From: Berberis thunbergii
Taxonomy: Eukaryota > Streptophyta > Magnoliopsida > Ranunculales > Berberidaceae
Assembly: GCA_003290165.1 (NCBI GenBank)
Contig: QNQO01006953.1
Location: 1-64,000 of the forward strand
Length of the DNA: 64,000 bases
Direction of reading: 5' to 3'
Shown: positions 12,155-23,489 of the stretch, piece after piece
Numbering within the stretch: the first letter of the stretch is position 1
How the letters are laid out: every line of letters begins with the position of its first letter
Notes under the pieces: generated by a model
The model's input: the letters and a program-made list of their open reading frames with translations, nothing else
The model's database searches: none
What the model was told of the DNA's origin: nothing
Made by a program: the position numbers and the translations under genes

Positions 12155-12166
12155 TGGTATCAGAGC
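12155..12166 (+). other. Primer-binding site, Gypsy element I
   Basis: tggtatcagagc, the complement of the 3' end of initiator tRNA-Met, lies two bases after the LTR end. It is the standard priming site for minus-strand DNA synthesis in plant LTR retrotransposons. Confidence 0.9.
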
Positions 12167-12712
12167 ATCATCGATTCTGAGCCTTTTTTTTACTTCGACA
12201 TCGTCAACATCAACTCACCGTCATCAGCAACTCACCGTCACCATCCTCGCAATAGCAACCGTCGTCCAGTCTCCACCTCGCCATCGCCATCCTCGCAACA
12301 GCAACTCGAATCCATATCCTTCATGTTCATCACTTCAACCCATCTCACCACAACAACAATAACAGGAAATCTCCCTCCTTGTCATCGCTTCAAACCATCT
12401 CCCACAACAACATGAAATCTCACCACAGTCACAACCCACAGTCCCGATCGCAGTCCACCTTCTGATCGCAGTCCTCTTCAGTCCACCTCTCGATCGCAGT
12501 CACAACCCTTCTTTATTCATCGCCTCCATCCCGATCGCAGTCCTCTTCTCCAATTACAATAGCACAAAGAGAAGAGACAATAGCAGATATCAAAGGTGTA
12601 GAAGAGATATTTCACTCTACTCACCAGGTTATTTGCACCCATAGAGATTCTCCCAATTCTGTCCCTTAATCTTCTTTCAGATATTCACACCACACCAACA
12701 ACCCTCTTTATA

Positions 12713-13640
12713 ATGATTGTTGCTGAATTACAAGAGAAAGTCAATGAGCTTACTGCTCAAGTTACCGGGATCTCATCCCACCTCCACACACTTGAGACCA
12801 CTAATGCCACTATTCTAGAGGCATTAAGGAATCTCCAGCCATATCGCACGACACCATACGTTCAACCGGAACAACAACGACCAATTATTCCTATTTATGG
12901 CAAGGGCCTCCGTATTGATTTACCCCGTTTCGATGGAACTGATATGTATGGTTGGTTATTTCAGGCCGAGAAGTACCAGGAACTCAACGGCCTTTTCAGC
13001 CAACATATGCTTCCCATTGTCGTTCTTCACCTTCAGGGTGATGCCAACTCTTGGTATTGATGGATTCGCCAATCACTGGGCACATTAACTTGGCAATAGT
13101 TTTCGAAAGCTCTTTGTTCTCGCTTTGGCTCTCGCGAACATATCGATCCGTGTAGTTATCTTTTCAAGTTAGTATAACAAGGCACAGTTCGCTCTTTTAT
13201 TACCGAGTTCGAGAAACTATCTAATTTGGTGCCAGGTTTGTCTGAATCTCATCAAATTAGCATTTTCTATCGGGTTTGCAGGTTGATATTCAAGCAGGAG
13301 TTAGGATGCTACACGCTACCAATATTACACATGCTTTTGAGTTGGCTTTATGTCAGGAAAATGCCATTAATGCTACTCGATCTAAAGGGCTTGTCCGAAT
13401 TTTGCTAACCCTGTGACTGCTGCAAATTCTTCAAAGCCTGTTACTAGTATACCACCAGGTATTAAACGTCTGTCATGAGCTGAACAACAAGAACGTCGTG
13501 CCAACGAAATTTTCTTTAACTGTGATGAAGTATATAAGCGTGACCATCGTTGTCCTCAGCCCCACGTTTTGCTCCTCGAGGGTAATGAGGATGAAGAAGA
13601 CGATTCTGATGTTGAGCCTCCTATTTTGGATCATACTTTA
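12713..13640 (+). pseudogene. gag remnant, Gypsy element I
   Basis: An open frame from 12713 to 13060 starts with a coiled-coil-like region (LQEKVNELTAQV) and reaches the retrotransposon-gag core (LPRFDGTDMYGWLFQAEKY, then HLQGDANSWY). It then breaks. Downstream pieces in shifted frames include a zinc-knuckle relic (FNCDEVYKRDHRC, near 13515-13553) in which a ligand spacing is changed, and an acidic linker. The product would have been the capsid/nucleocapsid polyprotein. It is frameshifted and has stops. Confidence 0.75.
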
Positions 13641-13689
13641 TCTGAACCTCGTCTAGAATTTCTCTTAGACCTCTCTTCTTGGGTCCCCA

Positions 13690-14360
13690 CGACCTCAAAC
13701 CATGTGTATCACTGGACAATTAAAACACAGAACTGTCACTGTCCTTGTTGACTCTAGTTCAACTCATAATTTTTTGCACCCGTCTTTTGCCATACAATTT
13801 GGGTTTCCAATCCACAAAGATGGGCTTTACGCGACATGATTGCGGATGGTGGCCAATTGCATAGTCCAGGCTCTTGTCAAGATGTTTCCCTTAAAATTAC
13901 AAGATTATGAGTTCCACGGTCACTTATTCCTTCTGGGCATCACTGAATGTGATGTGGTTCTAAGTGTTGCATGGCTTCGCTCTTTGGGTGTTATTAGTTG
14001 GGACTTTTCCGAGCTGATTATGACCTTCTCGGTTGCAAATCATACTTATACATTTATTGGTGACAATTTTCCTATGGTCATGTTCATGGATAGTACCCCG
14101 GTCCATCGTTCTTTACGACAGGAACATCACGACATTCTTTTACAGTTAACTCAGGAAGTTGACCTGGCGCTTCCATTCCAGCCGTCGTTCAACCACTTAT
14201 TGTTGAATTTTCGGATGTCTTTGGCAATCCCAACACCCTTCCCCCCGCTCGAGCACATGATCACCATATTCCGATTTTATCAGATGCTTCTCCAGTCAAT
14301 GTTCGGCCATATCATTATCCTCTCTTTCAAAATGCCAAAATTGATAAAATTGTATCTGAA
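13690..14360 (+). pseudogene. Aspartic protease and linker, Gypsy element I
   Basis: A protease relic contains VDSSSTHNF near 13745-13772; the usual D-S/T-G active-site triad has Ser in place of Gly. Downstream, open to 14364, the sequence YDVVLSVAWLRSLG-like (DVVLSVAWL) and DFSELIMTF match the protease C-terminal part and connection to RT. The loss of the glycine and the frame breaks imply it is inactive. Confidence 0.72.
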
Positions 14361-15074
14361 TTGAAGGCTGCAGGCCTTATTCGACTCAGTACCAGCCCTT
14401 ATTCTTCACTGGTTCTCTTGGTTAAATGGCGCATGTGTTTTGACTATCGAGCCCTTAATAAAATCACAATTAAAGACCATTTTTCAATTCCGATTGTGGA
14501 TGAATTATTGGACGAACTGCACGACGCATCAGTGTTTTCTAAGATTGATTTACGCTCAAGTTATCACCAAATTCGGGTTCATGAACCGGATATTTCCAAG
14601 ACGGCTTTTCACACACATGATGGTCACTATGAGTTTTTGGTTATGCCCTTCGGGTTGAGCAATACCCCAGCCACTTTTCAAAGTTTGATGAATGCCATTT
14701 TTCGTTCTTACTTGCATAACTTTATCCTAGTTTTCTTCGATGATATATTGGTGTACAGTGCCTCACTCTCTGATCAACTTCACCATCTTTCTATTGTCTT
14801 CGAGCTATTGCGCACTCATAAGCTTTTTGAGAAAGCATCCAAGTGTTCTTTTGCTCAATCCTCTATTGGGTATCCTGGGCATATTATTTCGGGTCTTGAT
14901 GTTGCAGTTGACGATGATAAAATTACGAGTGTTGTCTCCTGGCCGTGTCCTTCTTCTTTGACGGATCTTCGTGGGTTTCTTGGACTCACCGGGTACTACC
15001 GTAAATTTGTTCGCGATTATGGTAAGATTAGTGCTCCTTCGACCCAGTTATTAAAAAAAGATTCTTTTATCTAG
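14361..15074 (+). pseudogene. Reverse transcriptase domain, Gypsy element I
   Basis: An open stretch of 237 codons covers nearly the whole Gypsy RT core. It has SPYSSLVLLV, a DYRALNKIT block, KIDLRSSYHQIRV (motif A), the LVMPFGLSNTPATFQ block (motif B) and VFFDDILVYS with the catalytic FDD. It ends in a GFLGLTGYYRKFV block just before RNase H. A TAG at 15072-15074 separates it from the next open stretch. This is the best preserved RT in the window; a few residues missing around 'VKWRMCFDY' mark a small deletion. Confidence 0.88.
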
Positions 15075-15110
15075 AATGATGATGCCTCAAAGTCTTTTTC
15101 TGTTCTTAAA

Positions 15111-15779
15111 ATGGTCTTAACTTCTACCCCCGTACTGGCTCTTCCTGATTTCAATGCTGAATTTTATATTGAATGTGACGCGTCTCATGGTAGCATTGGT
15201 GCGGTACTTATGAAAAGAGGTCGTCCCCTTGCATATTTCAGTAAAGGTCTTTCTGGACGCAATTTGAACATGTCCATCTATGATAAGGAAATGTTAGCTA
15301 TTGTTGCTGCAATACAGAAATGGCGGCCTTATCTCCTAGGTCGGCACTTCAAAATCTATACAGATCATCGTAGTCTCAAATATTTTATGGACCAACGACT
15401 TTCCTCTCTTGAACAACAAAAATGGCTCGCTAAATTACCTGGATATGACTATGAAATCATTTATCGTTCTGGTTCCATCAATCAAGCTGCAGATGCACTT
15501 TCTCGTTTGCCATCCAACAATTCTTTGTTGGCTCTATCTTCCCCGGCATTCTTCAATGTTGATGAAATTAGCTGGGAGTGTCATCTCGATCCTTCCATGC
15601 GTACTATTATTGACAGTTGTCAACAATCATCTCCTCGAACACATTATTCATATGAGCATGGTATTCTTCGCTATAAAGGTCGACTTGTGGTAGTTCCATC
15701 ACCATCTTGGTGTTCTAAACTTTTACATGAGTTCCATTCCTCGCCTACTGGGGGCCATTCCGATACTGGCCTGGTATGA
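15111..15779 (+). pseudogene. RNase H and integrase N-terminus, Gypsy element I
   Basis: Open for 222 codons. The RNase H start shows ECDASHGSIGAVL with YSTKEMLAIV-like 'YDKEMLAIVAAIQKWRPYLLG', then the IYTDHRSLKYF block. The end contains LLHEFHSSPTGGHSDTGL, the His-His half of the integrase zinc-binding module. The Cys half follows after a frame change near 15780-15830. Confidence 0.86.
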
Positions 15780-15809
15780 AAGCTGTTGTAAAGTTGTTTA
15801 TTTCTCATT

Positions 15810-16938
15810 TTGATCTGCCAACGGAATAAGAGTGAAGCTCTTTCACCTCCTGGGTTGCTTAATCCCTTACCAATACCAGACAATATTTGGTTAGATATTT
15901 CTATGGATTTTATTGATGGATTACCAATGTCTAATCACAAATCTACGATTTTGGTTGTTGTTGATCGTCTCTCCAAATATGTGCACTTCAGTTCTTTGGC
16001 TCATCCTTACACCGCCGCCTCAGTTGCCAAAGTCTTTGTGCGGGATATTACTCGATTCCATGGTATGCCTCGTTCTATTGTGAGTGATCGTGATCTAGTT
16101 TTCTTAAGTAACTTTTGGGAGGCCTTTTTTGAGATGCAAGATACTCAATTATGTCATAGTTCAGCATGTCATCTCCAAACTGATGGTCAGACTGTAGTTA
16201 CCAATTGTACCTTAGAATGTTATCTTCAATGTTTTGCTAGTCATCATCCTAGCCGTAGGACAAAATGGTTACCTTGGGCAGAATGGTGGTACAATACTAC
16301 ATATCATAGTGCAATCAAAATGACTCCCTTTGAAGCTATTTATAGTCGGTCACCTCCGAAGATCTCAACCTATATACCTGGTAGCACCGCGGTTCATGTC
16401 GTTGACCTTGCTTTAAGGGGTCGTGATCACACTTTGCAAGTTCTCAAGGATAACCTTCATCAGGCTCAAGACCGTATGAAAATATATGTTGATGGTAAGC
16501 GCACTGAGCGCCATTTTGAAGTTAATGATTGGGTTTTCTTACGACTGCAACCATATCGACAATCCATTGTTGCGTCTCAGAATTATTCTAAGCTCTCTCC
16601 CAAGTTTCATGGGCCTTTTCGAATCCTTGAAAAGATCGGTTCTGTGACTTACAAACTTGATCTTCCGGCTAAGTCTCGTATCCACCCCGTTTTCCATGTT
16701 TATCTTTTAAAGAAGAAGTTAGGTAATGATATTACTCCATACCCAACTTTACCTACTCTTTTCGATGAACCCTCATGGGTCCCGGAGAAACTACTTGATC
16801 GACGATTATTTGAACGCAATAATAAGGCAACACGATGACTTATCAAGTGGACCGGCCGTCCAGTGGAGGAAGCTACTTGGGAAGACTACGAGTAGTTTCA
16901 TGTACGTTTTCCAGATTTTCAAGCTTAAGGACAAGCCT
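15810..16938 (+). pseudogene. Integrase core and chromodomain, Gypsy element I
   Basis: A long open stretch (to 16838) has the integrase catalytic core: [11 protein letters not shown] (first Asp), SIVSDRDLVFLSNFW (second Asp), and the HLQTDGQTVVTN block, where the third catalytic acid should follow. In this copy that zone reads TNCTLE, an altered context. It ends with the C-terminal GPF/Y-type zone (KFHGPFRIL) and, after a TGA, LIKWTGRPVEEATWEDYE, a chromodomain. Chromodomains target integration in chromoviruses. Confidence 0.86.
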
Positions 16939-16957
16939 AGTTTCAGGCGGCGTGGGA

Positions 16958-17232
16958 TGTTAAGATGCCAATCCTATTTAGTATTTACTTAAGATTAGAA
17001 TGTCAATATTCTATTTTAGAGAATATTAGCTTGTTTTGAATTAGGAGTTATTGTTTGATTAGAATTAGGTTTGAATTCAATTAGGAAGTATTATTTTTGC
17101 TTTCAGTTATAAATACATATGATGTAATCGAGTTTAGGCAAACAATCAAGTTTTTATTTTAATTTATTGGTGGCTGATCCCCAATTAAAGGATCTGGTTT
17201 GATCTCGAATCAAAAGGTCAAGGTCTCTATTA
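16958..17232 (+). repeat. 3' LTR of Gypsy element I
   Basis: Begins TGTTAAGATGCC and ends CTCTATTA. It is colinear with 11874-12152 apart from substitutions and a few short indels. Following bases cttt(t) match the left flank ctttc. Confidence 0.88.
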
Positions 17233-17952
17233 CTTTTCCGAGGCCCCATTGTTTTTGGGTACCTCCAGTGCTTCATCTTCCTCGCCGTTTCAGCCTCGCC
17301 CAATTTGCAACCTCTGCAACGAACATTAGATACATTCAATGCTACTTCTTCGATGCCAATTCCGAAGACTTTTCTAGGCCCACTTGCTATCCAATCAGCT
17401 CTTGGGGGTTCCCACTCTCGACTCTCAAGGTCGACCCTCACTCAAACGCAAGCTACTTCCCTCTCCGACCAATCTCAATCCCAAGCCCTTAATCAGCCTT
17501 TCTCTTTTCTAACCCAAACCCATCAACAACCTACTGTTATACCATGGGCCCTCAACAAGCTAATTTAACTCCTCAAACCCAAACCCAAGAACTTATTCTA
17601 AACCAAAGCCCAGATCCAAAGGCCCAATTGCTACAACTTTCTCAAGAAGCTCAAGCACTTTTGAGAAACCCAATTGCTGGATTTTGGGACCAGCCCACAA
17701 ATCACATCCTTAACCCATATCCTTCTATGACCCTTAACATGCTCAAATCCAGGTTGGACCTATACCCATCTCTCATGCCAACATACTCGGACCACCCCTT
17801 TCTCGTTATTCTTAATTGGAATTGACCCATGCCCAGTTTACCGCCACCTGCACCCATCAATTGCAACAATTCTCCAATCATCAATAGTACAACCTCCCAT
17901 TCCCAAATCTCTCCCATCCAATGATGAATGCAAACCAAGCTATGTTGCATAC
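17233..17952 (+). pseudogene. LINE ORF1 remnant, Pro/Gln-rich tail (between Gypsy I and II)
   Basis: Resumes the LINE ORF1 C-terminal region after Gypsy element I. It is open in overlapping frames with many Pro, Gln, Thr and Ser residues (TQTQATSLSDQSQSQALNQP near 17440-17500; LLQLSQEAQALLRNP near 17629-17673). Such a low-complexity tail follows the zinc knuckle in plant L1 ORF1 proteins. It ends at the CATAC target site of Gypsy element II. Confidence 0.55.
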
Positions 17953-18446
17953 TGTTTCGGGCATAAGAGTTATGCTCTGTTCACTAGGCTGTGTAGACTT
18001 CAATAAACAGATGATCCAGAATCTCTTGTAAGTAGTTCGGTTAATAAGGAAGTATTTGTTGATGAGTCATAGGTCTAGTAGGAGTATTTTGTTAATAAAG
18101 TCATTAGATTAGCATAGAATGTGGTACTAGACTTAGTCTTGTGCTAGTCTGTTGGGTTTAATAAGTCAATCCTATATTCTAGGATTGTGGAGTAGTAGAG
18201 ATATTGTAGCTAGAAAATGGGCGATTGGGTGGTTATTGTTATCTTGTAAGCTCTATTTAACGTCATAATTAATGAAAAAAACATCTTGAAGCTCATATTT
18301 GTATTTACTATTGGTGGTCAGGGTCCCTCGAAGATCCCACACTATCAGTTCATTCTTTCTGAAATATCCAGGAAGGATAGGTAAGTCGGTGAGCTTCTTG
18401 GTTGCTCAACGCCCCAATACTCGATCCCAAATGGAGATCTCCATCA
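17953..18446 (+). repeat. 5' LTR of Gypsy element II
   Basis: 494 bp, starting TGTTTCGGGCATAAGAG and ending CTCCATCA. Compared with the 3' LTR it lacks a roughly 24-bp block near 'gacattccagtaggagtc' and a short 'gtctagggg' insertion. Confidence 0.92.
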
Positions 18447-19360
18447 GTATGGTATCAGAGCCACAAGTCCCAAGTTCCTCTTCATCTGATGAGAGAATTA
18501 ATAGGCTTGAAGCACTGATGAGTAATATTTCCCATACTCAGGAACGAGCCCGTCAAGAAATGCAGGAATTGTTTGCTACAATGAATGCACGTTTTGATCA
18601 GATGGCATTACGCAAGAATGTGGAGCAAGGAGATAATTTAGTCAGTCAAACTAGTGTACCACGTTTCACCATGGGAAGCCGATCTGTTGTTCCTAAGCTA
18701 ACTAAGCTTGAGTTCCCTAAATATAATGGTGCGGACGATCCGTCGAGTTGGATATGTCGTGCCGAACAATTTTTTGAGTTTCAACAAATCATTCCTGAAG
18801 ATCAGGTTGCTTTGGCTGCTTACCACTTAGATGGCGATGCTCAAATGTGGTACCAAATAGCTAAAAATGGAGGAGATATTGTTACTTGGTCTGTATTGTA
18901 GGGTGGATTGCAGAAACGTTTTAGACCGACCCAATTTGAAGATTTTTTTGGCGACTTAACAAAGCTTCGACAAACGGGGAGTGTGCGTGATTACCAATCT
19001 CAATATGAAAAGCTTCTCACTAGAGCTGGACATCTCACAGCAGCACAACAAGTAGGATGCTTTGTTAGTGGTCTTAAGGAGGTCATTCGAGTTGAAGTGC
19101 AAGTTGCTTGCCTTTCAAGCCTTACTGCAGCAGTAGCTTCCAAAACAAGCTATCGTCGTCCAACCCTTCCTGATTTGCGTTGCCTACCAAGTGCTTCTAT
19201 TGAAGATATCAGGACTCGTAACACGAAAGTTTACACCAGCTGAGATTGAAGAGCGAAGAAAAAAGGGATTGTGCTTCCATTGTGACGATAAGTTTGGACT
19301 GCAAGATTTATGCAAATGATTATTTATTATGGAAGCATGTTATCCCGAGGAAGACACTAA
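18431..19360 (+). pseudogene. gag remnant, Gypsy element II
   Basis: An open stretch from the ATG at 18431 carries a coiled-coil-like N-terminus (RINRLEALMSNI) and the retrotransposon-gag core (LEFPKYNGADDPSSWI, YHLDGDAQMWYQI). A TAG at 18899-18901 interrupts it. The frame continues to 19243 (KRFRPTQFEDFFGDLTKLRQ). A zinc-knuckle half (LCFHCDDKFG) is readable at 19271-19300 in another frame and runs into the MITE at 19361. Confidence 0.82.
18450..18462 (+). other. Primer-binding site, Gypsy element II
   Basis: tggtatcagagcc, complementary to the 3' end of initiator tRNA-Met, three bases after the LTR end. Confidence 0.92.
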
Positions 19361-19647
19361 GGGTGTGTTTGGTTGCATGGAATCCTATGTCATGGGAATT
19401 CATGAAGGGACCACTACATTTTGTGATCAATGGTGGGAGTGAAAGTCTCATGAACATGGGAATCACATGCCTTGGGGGGGCAATGAGTGGAATTCCCATG
19501 TTCATGGGACTTCCATTCCCACCATTGATCACAAAATCAAATGGTGGTCAAATGATAAATGTGGAGTGATATATCAATTTAACCTAAAATGTAGTGGTTC
19601 CCTCATGGATTCCCATGGCATAGGATTCCATGCAACCAAACACACCC
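19361..19647. mobile_element. Tourist-type (PIF/Harbinger) MITE with TAA duplication
   Basis: A 287-bp element with inverted ends of more than 25 bp, starting GGGTGTGTTTGGTTGCATGG on both strands, flanked by TAA on each side (19358-19360 and 19648-19650). The GGGTGTGTTTGG start and 3-bp TAA target site are diagnostic of Tourist-like MITEs mobilised by PIF/Harbinger transposases. It splits the gag/protease region of Gypsy element II, so it is younger than that element. Confidence 0.93.
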
Positions 19648-19650
19648 TAA

Positions 19651-20254
19651 TTTCAGCAATGAAGAAAATGTGGAACATTGTGTGGTCGAGGAAACAAATG
19701 ACTCCTCTCCCGCAATATCGTTCCATGCCATATCAGGGGCTCGCATGCCTAAAACAATGAAGGTGAAAGGTACAATTAAAAAGTTTCCCATCAATGTGTC
19801 ACTTGATTCAGGAAGCACATACAATTTTCTTAAAGAGGAGCTTGCCGAGAAATTAGGACTCTCAGTGGACAAAGGTGGAAAATTGGATGTATGGGTTGCA
19901 AACAGAGATAAGCTGGCAAGTACGGGAAGGTGCTTGGGCATCACGCTGTCCCTGCAAGGATTTCCTATTACAGCAGATTTCTATCTACTTCCCACGGACG
20001 GGTACGATGTTGTCCTAGGCACACAATGGCTGGAAACATTGGGTCCTATCCTCTGGGATTTCTCCAAGCTACAAATGGAGTTCTCTGTAAATGGGAAACA
20101 AGTATGCCTCCAAGGCTTACTCTCTAACTCTGATAAGCTCGTGGATGAATCCAAAATTCAGCATGAGATACGGAAAAATAAGTCTGGCTTCCTCTTGCAA
20201 TTGCACGCGATTATGGCGGAAGAAACACCACCTATTAAAGCACTATATGATTAA
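19651..20254 (+). pseudogene. Aspartic protease domain, Gypsy element II
   Basis: Open to TAA at 20252-20254. It shows the catalytic block VSLDSGSTYNF with an intact D-S-G triad, then the flap/C-terminal part (GYDVVLGTQWLETLGPILWDF) typical of Gypsy proteases. The N-terminal side is cut by the MITE. It is the best preserved protease in the window. Confidence 0.85.
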
Positions 20255-20344
20255 TGTCTACTATCTCTTATTACTTCCTATTCTGACATATTTTCTCAAC
20301 CACAAGGGCTTCCACCAAACCGCAACCATGATCACCACATTCCA

Positions 20345-21020
20345 CTAGTCCCTGGAAGCAGTCCAGTTTGTGTGCGTCCATATAGATACCCGCATTTTCA
20401 AAAGGGGGAGATTGAACACCTGGTCAACGAAATGCTTGTCTCGGAAATCATCCGACCTAGCAGAAGTCCCTATAGCTCCCCTGTTATCTTGGTGCGGAAA
20501 CATGATGGTTCTTGGCGCTTGTGCATTGATTATCGAGAACTCAATAGGCAAACAATCAAAAATAAGTTTCCTATCCCTCTAGTTGATGAATTGCTGGATG
20601 AACTTCATCGTTCACATTTTTTTTCACCAAACTAGACCTCCGATCCGGTTACCATCAGATCCGCGTCCACCCTTCTGATATTGAGAAGACCGCTTTTCGC
20701 ACACACTAGGGCCATTTTGAGTTTCTTGTCATGCCTTTTGGCTTGACAAATGCTCCATCATCATTTCAAGCTCCCATGAATGAGGTATTCTTGGGAGGAC
20801 CATCTTCGACATCTTGATATCGTGTTTGCTACTCTTCGAGCCCACAAACTCTTTGTCAAACAACAAAAGTACCTGTTTGGCCAACAACAAGTCCATCAAC
20901 CACAAAGGTGTCTCGGTTGACCAAGAAAAAATTAAACCCATGATGGAATGGCCTAAACCAAAGTCCCTTAAAGGGTTGCGGGGTTTTCTCGATCTCACTG
21001 GTTATTACCGATAATTTGTG
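20345..21020 (+). pseudogene. Reverse transcriptase remnant without catalytic block, Gypsy element II
   Basis: Starts with an RPYRYPHFQKGEIEHLV block (20372 onward) and the DYRELNRQT block. After a frameshift near 20620 come the [16 protein letters not shown] block (motif A) and [12 protein letters not shown] (motif B). The stretch that should contain the catalytic F/YxDD is missing; the sequence jumps from MNEVF to the region after it (near 20785-20830), then continues to a GFLDLTGYYR block near 20976-21011. The deletion alone makes the RT inactive. Confidence 0.85.
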
Positions 21021-21780
21021 AAGAATTATGGTAAAATAGCAGCCCCACTAACATGTTGAACCGAGACTCTTTTTTGTAAACCCCAACTTCTGAACAGGCC
21101 TTTGACATTCTTAAAACAACAATGACTCAAGCACTAGTCCTTGCCTTACTGAACTTCTCCAAAACATTTCTCGTAGAATGTGATGCATGTGGAGTTGGAG
21201 TAGGTGTTGTATTGCTGCAAGGACGCCCAATTGCGTATTTCAGCCAGGCATTGCATGGTCGTAATTTGTTATTATCCACAAATGACAAAGGAATTATTGG
21301 CTATTGTCTTGGCGGTCCAAAAATGGAGGCCATATTTGCTCAGGCCCCCTTTTATTATCAGAACAGATCAGCGAAGCCTAAAATATTTTTGGGATCGGAG
21401 AATTTCCACAACTTCCCAACAAAAATGGCTATGTAAGCTATTGGGGTATGATTTTACTATTGAATATAAAAGAGCATAGAAAATGTTGTAGTTGACGCTC
21501 TTTCAAGGCAACCAGAAGATGCAGAGATTCACACCATTTCCCAACCAATTCCACAATGGATTACAACAATTAAGAAAGAAGTTGCTACAAACCCATTTTT
21601 ACAACGACTGGTCAAACTCTGTCAAGAGGGAGATGCTATAGGCCCTTGGCGGTACCAAGAAGGTGTGTTGTTTTTCAAAAATCATTTATATTTGTCCAAC
21701 ACCTCACCCTTGCTACCCACCATTATTGAACAGTTTCATGGTGCTTCTCATGAAGGTTATCACAAAACACTACAACGCCT
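21021..21780 (+). pseudogene. RNase H and integrase zinc domain remnant, Gypsy element II
   Basis: RNase H blocks VECDACGVGVGVVL and RTDQRSLKYFWDRR are readable in two frames. The integrase zinc-binding half QFHGASHEGYHKT is near 21732-21770, with the Cys pair near 21835-21862 (RCCDTFQRCK). Multiple frame changes. Confidence 0.8.
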
Positions 21781-22964
21781 CAAAAATGTCTTTTATTAGA
21801 AAGATATGAAACTACGCCAAGTCCAAGATGTTGTTCGTTGTTGTGATACTTTCCAGAGATGCAAAAATCAAAATCTCCTTCCCGCGGGCCTCTTACAACC
21901 TCTACCTATTCCCAAACAAGTATAGGCTCACATCTCCATGGATTTCATTGATGGACTACCACCATCTCGCGGAAAAACAACTCTGTTTGTGGTTGTTGAT
22001 CGCCTCTCAAAATATGTTCATTTTATACCTCTTTCTCATCCTTACACTGCAATCAAGTGGCGCAATTGTTCTTTGAACAAATATTTTGCTTACATGGCAT
22101 GCTGGAGTCAATTGTATGCGACCGTGATCCAACATTCACCAGCAACTTTTGGAAGACTCTTTTTCAACTACACGGGATTGACTTTAACTACAGCTCTGCT
22201 TACCATCCACAAACAGACGGGCAGACAACAGTTGTCAATAGAACGATTGAATTGTATCTTCGATGCCTTACTAGTGATCGTCCCAAGGATTGGGCAAAAT
22301 GATTCCATGGGTAGAATTTTGTTATAACACCAGTCCTCACAGCTCACTCAAGTCCACCCCATTTCAAGTATTGTATGGGCGCCCACCTCCAACATTACTT
22401 TCTTATGTTCCAGGTGCCACAAATATTGCAGCTGTAGACCTTGCTTTGCAAGATCGTGATCAGTTCCTTGCATCGGTTCACCACCACGTTCAAGCTGCAC
22501 AAGATAAAAGCATCGAGAGGTTGAATTCGAAGTAGGAGACCAAGTTTATTTAAGGTTGCAACCATATAGGCAGATGACAATTCAATTCAGAAATAAGCAA
22601 AAGCTCGCACCAAAGTTCTATGGGCCTTTTCCAATTGTATGCAAAATTAGTCATGTTGCTTATCAATTGGCTTTACCTCCAGGATCAAGAATTCACTCCG
22701 TCTTTCGCATCTATTTACTTGAGAAATGTCTTGGAAGTGATATTTTTGTAGAAACTGAACTTCCTACTTTTGTTGAGCCACCCCCAATTGAAGCTTTCCC
22801 AACCATTATCTTAGATAAGAAGGAGAGAAATGGCCACCAGGAACTCTTAATTCAATGGCAAGGCTCAATTCCAGAAGATGCAACATGGGAAGATGAAGTG
22901 GATTTTCGTTCCAAGTTTCCGTCCTTCACCCTTGAGGACAAAGGTGCTTCCAGCGCAGGGGAGT
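21781..22964 (+). pseudogene. Integrase core and chromodomain remnant, Gypsy element II
   Basis: Integrase core: [20 protein letters not shown] (first Asp, 21938 onward), [15 protein letters not shown] (second Asp) and [20 protein letters not shown] (third acidic residue, near 22190-22250). The pieces lie in at least three frames. The C-terminus has KFYGPFPIV and ends with LLIQWQGSIPEDATWED, a chromodomain, at about 22845-22895, before the 3' LTR. Its place after the integrase marks the element as a chromovirus. Confidence 0.85.
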
Positions 22965-23489
22965 TGTTACATGCATAAGAGTTATGCTCTGTTCACTAGG
23001 CTGTGTAGACTTCACTAAACAGATGATCCATAATCTCTTGTATGTAGTTGGGTTAATAAGGATGTAGACATTCCAGTAGGAGTCTTTTGTGGATGAGTCG
23101 TAGGTCTAGTAGGAGTCTTTTGTTAACAAAGTCATTAGATTAGCATAGAATGTGGTACTAAACTTAGTCTTGTGCTAGTCTGTTGGGTTTAATAAGTCAA
23201 TCCTATATTCTAGGATTGTGGAGCAGTGGAGATATTGTAGCTAGAAAATGGGCGACTGGGTGGTTATTGTTATTTTGTAAGCTCTATTTATAGTCATAAT
23301 TAATGAAGAAAGCATCTTGAAGCTCATATTTGTATTTACTATTGGAGGTCAGGGTCCCTCGAAGATCCCACACTATCAGTTCATTCTTTCTGAAATATCC
23401 AGGAAGGATAGGTAAGTCTAGGGGTAAGTCGGTGAGCTTCTTGGTTGCTCAACACCCCAATACTCGATCCCAAATGGAGGTCCCCATCA
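22965..23489 (+). repeat. 3' LTR of Gypsy element II
   Basis: 525 bp, starting TGTTACATGCATAAGAG and ending CCCCATCA, followed by the CATAC duplication. It is colinear with the 5' LTR apart from two insertions and scattered substitutions. Confidence 0.92.

Larger units (their letters stand above)
11874..17232 (+). mobile_element. Ty3/Gypsy chromovirus I, full length but degenerate
   Basis: A 5.36-kb LTR retrotransposon with LTRs at 11874-12152 and 16958-17232, which are nearly identical in most positions. A primer-binding site complementary to initiator tRNA-Met (tggtatcagagc, 12155-12166) follows the 5' LTR, and a purine-rich tract (ggcggcgtggga) precedes the 3' LTR. The flanks are ctttc and ctttt, a 5-bp duplication with one change. 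The internal order gag, protease, RT, RNase H, integrase, chromodomain is that of plant chromoviruses. Stops and frameshifts occur in each module except that the RT and integrase cores are long and open. It sits in LINE ORF1. Confidence 0.92.
17953..23489 (+). mobile_element. Ty3/Gypsy chromovirus II with perfect CATAC duplication
   Basis: A 5.54-kb LTR retrotransposon. LTRs are 17953-18446 and 22965-23489 and both end ..CCATCA. The element is flanked by an exact 5-bp duplication, CATAC (17948-17952 and 23490-23494). The primer-binding site tggtatcagagcc is at 18450-18462 and a purine tract (gcgcagggga) precedes the 3' LTR. The order is gag, protease, RT, RNase H, integrase, chromodomain. All modules are broken, the RT catalytic block is deleted, and a Tourist MITE lies between gag and protease. 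Inserted in the LINE ORF1 tail. Confidence 0.94.
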
